Assembly: GCA_036401195.1 (NCBI GenBank)
Contig: DASWVQ010000028.1
Location: 1-6,788 of the forward strand
Length of the DNA stretch: 6,788 nt
From: JACDHQ01 sp036401195
Lineage (GTDB): Bacteria > Gemmatimonadota > Gemmatimonadetes > Gemmatimonadales > Gemmatimonadaceae
Direction of reading: 5' to 3'
Part shown: piece by piece, positions 4,433 through 6,788 of the stretch
Position numbering within the stretch: position 1 is the stretch's first letter
Layout: each line of letters starts with the position of its first letter
The notes under the pieces: model-generated
What the model was told of the DNA's origin: nothing
Database searches by the model: none
The model's input: the letters and a program-made list of their open reading frames with translations, nothing else
Translations under genes and position numbers: made by a program

Positions 4433-5686
4433 ATGACCACGAAGCCGACGGCGGACGGCAACCTTGCCACCGCGCCCCTGACTCTCGACGAGGGTGCGCT
4501 GCATGCGCTCTTCACCGCGCAGTTCGACACCCTCCGCCGGCGCGCGGTCGCGCAGCTCGGTGAGTTCGAGGAGCTGGCGCCGAAGGTGGTGGAGAATGCC
4601 TTCACCGGCGCGTGGCGGCACCGCGGGCAGTTCGCGAGCGCCGACGACCTCCTCTCGTACCTCCAGGAGGAGGTGGACCACGGCGCGCTCCGCACGCTGA
4701 GCCGCCGGAGCGCGGCCCACCGGCTGGCGTCGCAGGGGCACGACCTCACCGCCGAGGCCCGGCATGCGAACGGCGTGGTCCCCAACGATCCCGCCGCGGT
4801 CTGGTCGCACATCAGCGCCGCGATCCAGAACCTCGAGCAGGGGCACGGTCGCGAGGAGTTCGCCGCCAAGGCGCATCACGACGCCGTGGCGCACATCGCC
4901 TCCGCCGCGAAGCCGACGAACTGGGTGCTGATCATCGGGCTGTTCCTCGTCGCCGTCCTGGTGGTGGGGGGCGGTGCCTGGCTGCTCAGCCGCGCGGGCG
5001 ACAAGGCGATGGTGGCGAAGGCGGTGGACGGGCAGGACGTGGAAGTGGTGGGGACGATGCCCACCCAGGCGGCGAAGGCCAGCCTGGCCGACGGGAGCGA
5101 GGCGCTCATCGGCGCGGACTCGCGCATCAAGATCCCGAAGATCTTCAACAACGAGGCACGGGCGATCCGCGCCGAGGGGCTGGTGCGGCTGAACGTGAAG
5201 CCCGGCCAGCTGCCCTTCCAGGTGTTCGCGGGGCGCGCGGTGGTGACGGTCACGGGCACCGTGCTCACGGTGCGGGCCTACCCGGAGGACAGCGCCGCGT
5301 ACATCACCCTCCAGGAGGGGCGCGCCACCGTGGCGGTGGGGAGCGACGTCCGCGACCTCACGCCGGGGACGGGGGTGTTCGTGCCGGCCACCGGGGCGGT
5401 GCGCACCGCGAGCGCCGCGGAGGTCACCGAGGTGACGTCGTGGGCGACCGACACGATCACCGTGGAGAATCGCCCGCTTCGGCAGGCGCTGATGGAGGTG
5501 CGCCGCTGGTTCGGCAACGCGATCGTGGCCGACAGCGCGCTGCTCGAACGGCCGGTGAGCTTCCGCGCCCCCGTGGGACAGGTGCGCGCGGCGATCGCGC
5601 AGATCGAGGCGAGCGGGAAGGTGAAGTTCGGGTACGTGGAGAACGCGATGGTGTTCGAGGACGCGGGAGGAGCGGCGAAGAAGTAG
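4433..5686 (+). CDS. FecR/DUF4974 membrane protein with an N-terminal sigma-70 region 2-like domain (417 aa)
   Basis: ATG 4433 follows GGAGGG (4417-4422) by 10 nt. Residues about 17-100 resemble a degenerate ECF sigma region 2: helices LHALFTAQFDTLRRRAVAQLG, ELAPKVVENAFTGAWRHRGQF and DDLLSYLQEEVDHGALRTLSRR follow the spacing of a sigma 'L-D-AEDLVQEVFLRAWRHRDRF ... LYR-A-N-ALD-LRRR' pattern, but the core acidic residues of region 2.2 are partly lost and no region 4 exists. A histidine-rich linker (103-154) leads to one membrane segment (164-186, NWVLIIGLFLVAVLVVGGGAWLL). The outer part is a FecR domain: LADGSEALIGADSRIKIP (218-235), EGLVRLNVKPGQLPFQVFAGRAVVTVTGTVLTVRAYPED (248-286) and VTLQEGRATV-like sequence (290-300). 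It is followed by a DUF4974/STN-like domain (about 340-409, ITVENRPLRQALMEVRRWFG). FecR proteins relay periplasmic signals to a sigma factor; here a sigma-like part is fused on the cytoplasmic side. No cysteines. No sigma gene or TonB receptor lies beside it. Confidence 0.85.
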   Translation: MTTKPTADGNLATAPLTLDEGALHALFTAQFDTLRRRAVAQLGEFEELAPKVVENAFTGAWRHRGQFASADDLLSYLQEEVDHGALRTLSRRSAAHRLASQGHDLTAEARHANGVVPNDPAAVWSHISAAIQNLEQGHGREEFAAKAHHDAVAHIASAAKPTNWVLIIGLFLVAVLVVGGGAWLLSRAGDKAMVAKAVDGQDVEVVGTMPTQAAKASLADGSEALIGADSRIKIPKIFNNEARAIRAEGLVRLNVKPGQLPFQVFAGRAVVTVTGTVLTVRAYPEDSAAYITLQEGRATVAVGSDVRDLTPGTGVFVPATGAVRTASAAEVTEVTSWATDTITVENRPLRQALMEVRRWFGNAIVADSALLERPVSFRAPVGQVRAAIAQIEASGKVKFGYVENAMVFEDAGGAAKK

Positions 5687-5692
5687 CCGGCC

Positions 5693-5794
5693 CCGTCATT
5701 CCGAGGGAGCGCAGCGACCGAGGAACCTTCGTCGCCCGCGGTAGTGGCCACTACCCGGGCAGCGAAGGTTCCTCGCTTGCGCCCGGAATGACGG
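5693..5794. repeat. Dispersed palindromic repeat, about 102 bp (GTCATTCCG-ended)
   Basis: Nearly the whole element folds on itself. CCGTCATTCCG (5693-5703) matches CGGAATGACGG (5784-5794); CGAGGAACCTTCG (5719-5731) matches CGAAGGTTCCTCG (5763-5775); GCCCG (5734-5738) pairs with CGGGC (5756-5760); and the centre GGTAGTGGCCACTACC (5740-5755) is a perfect 16-base palindrome. The outer and inner stems are separated by unpaired parts of unequal length (5704-5718 and 5776-5783). It begins 6 nt after the sigma-like/FecR stop codon. Without a T-run it is not a classical terminator, though a hairpin this strong may stabilise or end transcripts. It belongs to the same broad class as the repeat at 740-853; structure alone suggests a REP/MITE-like element mobilised in trans. 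Confidence 0.8.
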
Positions 5795-5827
5795 CACCGG
5801 CGGTTGCGCGCGGCCGCAACGGCACGG

Positions 5828-5833
5828 TAGGTT
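5828..5833 (+). promoter_or_regulatory. Candidate -10 element of a leaderless promoter for the AAA+ ATPase gene
   Basis: TAGGTT at 5828-5833 ends eight bases before ATG 5842, much like TATCTT before the methyltransferase ATG at 2047. There is no Shine-Dalgarno before this start (GCCCTCC precedes it). The match to TATAAT is modest, with no clear -35. Confidence 0.3.
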
Positions 5834-5841
5834 CGCCCTCC

Positions 5842-6681
5842 ATGACCCTGTCGCATGATCGCGCGCCCGGCACCCCCCACGTGCACGACGGCGCGCAGTG
5901 GCCCGCCGGGGAAGCGCCCTGGTACCGCCCCGTCGGCAACGAAGTCGAGCTGTTCGAGCGCTGCCATGCGGGCGGGCTCCCGGTGCTCCTCAAGGGCCCC
6001 ACGGGGGTGGGAAAGACCCGCTTCGTGGAGCACATGGCGTGGAAGCTCCGCCGCCCCCTGATCACCGTCGCCTGCCACGACGACCTCACCGCCAGCGACC
6101 TCACCGGACGCTGGCTCATCCGGGGCGGCGAGACGATCTGGGTGGATGGCCCGCTGGCGAGCGCGGCGCGCATGGGCGCGATCTGCTACCTGGACGAGAT
6201 CGTGGAGGCGCGGCAGGACACGACCGTCGTGCTGCACCCGCTCGCCGATGACCGGCGCCTGCTCCCGGTGGAGCGCACGGGCGAGCTGCTCCACGCGGCC
6301 CCGGGGTTCCAGCTCGTGGTGTCGTACAATCCCGGCTACCAGCACGCGCTGAAGGACCTGAAGCCGAGCACGCGGCAGCGCTTCGTGACCCTGGAGTTCG
6401 ACTATCCCTCCGCGGCGGTCGAGGCGGAGATCGTGGCGCGGGAAGGGGGGATCGCCCTCGACCTCGCACGCTCGCTGGTGGAGCTGGCCACGCGCATCCG
6501 CGCGCTGCGGGCGCAGGGGCTCGCCGAGGGGCCGGGGACGCGACTGCTCGTCTCCGCCGCGCGCCTCGCGGCCGCGGGGATCGACGCGGGCGACGCCTGC
6601 CACGCGGCGATCGGCGGCCCCCTCACCGACGATCCGGAACTGCGCGCCGCGATCGACGACCTGATCGCCACGATCGTCTGA
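5842..6681 (+). CDS. MoxR-class AAA+ ATPase of the CbbQ/NirQ/NorQ family (279 aa)
   Basis: These ATPases act as chaperones that remodel or activate partner enzymes (Rubisco with CbbO, nitric oxide reductase with NorD) together with a VWA-domain protein. The sequence fits closely: PWYRPVGNEVELF (26-38) leads to Walker A GPTGVGKT (52-59), then RPLITVACHDDLTASDLTGRWLI (71-93), Walker B ICYLDEI (114-120, D118/E119), DTTVVLHPLADDRRLLPVERTGE (126-148), sensor 1 SYNPGY (161-166) and the arginine-finger region LKPSTRQRF (173-181). The C-terminal half (190-279) is the usual helical lid and CbbQ C-terminal part. Length is normal for the family. ATG 5842 is the first start giving this form; the frame is open far upstream but passes through the repeat and the previous gene. 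No Rubisco or denitrification gene is visible, so the client is unknown. A partner would be expected just downstream. Confidence 0.93.
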   Translation: MTLSHDRAPGTPHVHDGAQWPAGEAPWYRPVGNEVELFERCHAGGLPVLLKGPTGVGKTRFVEHMAWKLRRPLITVACHDDLTASDLTGRWLIRGGETIWVDGPLASAARMGAICYLDEIVEARQDTTVVLHPLADDRRLLPVERTGELLHAAPGFQLVVSYNPGYQHALKDLKPSTRQRFVTLEFDYPSAAVEAEIVAREGGIALDLARSLVELATRIRALRAQGLAEGPGTRLLVSAARLAAAGIDAGDACHAAIGGPLTDDPELRAAIDDLIATIV

Positions 6682-6694
6682 CGCGCCCCCGCTG

Positions 6695-6788
6695 ATGCGT
6701 GCGCGAGGTGCGGGGCGCCAGGCGCGCTCCCCGCGGATCCGCCAGCTCTGGCTGCGCCTCGCGCACGCCCTGCGCGCGCCGGCGCGAT
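6695..6788 (+). CDS. Possible start of a downstream gene, truncated by the window end
   Basis: ATG 6695 lies 13 nt after the ATPase stop codon and opens a frame that stays open to the end, reading MRARGAGRQARSPRIRQLWLRLAHALRAPAR. Codons end mostly in G or C, but so do the other frames, and no Shine-Dalgarno is seen. Family context predicts a VWA-domain NorD/CbbO-like partner here, but these 31 residues are too few and too arginine-rich to identify it. It may equally be chance or an N-terminal extension of a gene starting further on. Confidence 0.3.
   Translation, partial: MRARGAGRQARSPRIRQLWLRLAHALRAPAR

Noticed and set aside
2782..4869. Long minus-strand open frame (about 695 codons)
   Set aside because: It lies opposite the persulfide dioxygenase and the start of the FecR fusion, is rich in Arg, Ala and His without any domain motif, and is the usual by-product of high-GC third positions.
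5278..6603. Minus-strand open frame (about 441 codons)
   Set aside because: It passes through the palindromic repeat and opposite the ATPase Walker motifs; no recognisable protein.
1..6788. CRISPR array, insertion sequence, tRNA or rRNA
   Set aside because: I saw no regularly spaced direct repeats, transposase motifs, cloverleaf or rRNA-like segments on either strand.

Overview
This is a GC-rich window whose recognisable genes all lie on the + strand. The organism is probably a Gemmatimonadota-type soil or sediment bacterium. That is inference from high GC, a glycogen-recognition domain protein, DUF4382 and other small secreted lipoproteins, a FecR protein with a sigma-like N-terminus, and dispersed GTCATYC-ended palindromic repeats. 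No rRNA or marker gene is present to settle it.

Layout: (1) 2-217, the C-terminal end of a protein with a carbohydrate-binding (CBM48/AMPK-type) domain. (2) 280-735, an unrecognised 151-aa lipoprotein. (3) 740-853, a composite palindromic repeat. (4) 912-1148, an unrecognised 78-aa protein. (5) 1217-1254, a strong 14-bp hairpin in the leader of a DUF4382 lipoprotein (1285-1944), which is closed by a clear intrinsic terminator (1977-2013). (6) 2047-2700, a METTL7-like SAM methyltransferase. (7) 2851-4317, a CstB-like fusion of a metallo-beta-lactamase-fold persulfide dioxygenase, a degenerate rhodanese and an active-type rhodanese. (8) 4433-5686, a FecR/DUF4974 membrane protein carrying a degenerate sigma-70 region 2-like domain on its cytoplasmic side. 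(9) 5693-5794, a second, cleaner palindromic repeat. (10) 5842-6681, a MoxR-class AAA+ ATPase of the CbbQ/NirQ/NorQ family. (11) from 6695, the possible start of another gene that runs off the window.

The genes look like a row of separate short transcription units rather than one operon: gaps are 63-177 nt and contain a terminator, hairpins, repeats and promoter-like sites. The one functional pairing that can be argued is the methyltransferase next to the persulfide dioxygenase, both plausibly acting on sulfide or thiols. The most unusual protein is the sigma-like/FecR fusion, which has no separate ECF sigma gene or TonB receptor beside it here. No CRISPR array, insertion sequence, tRNA or rRNA was seen.
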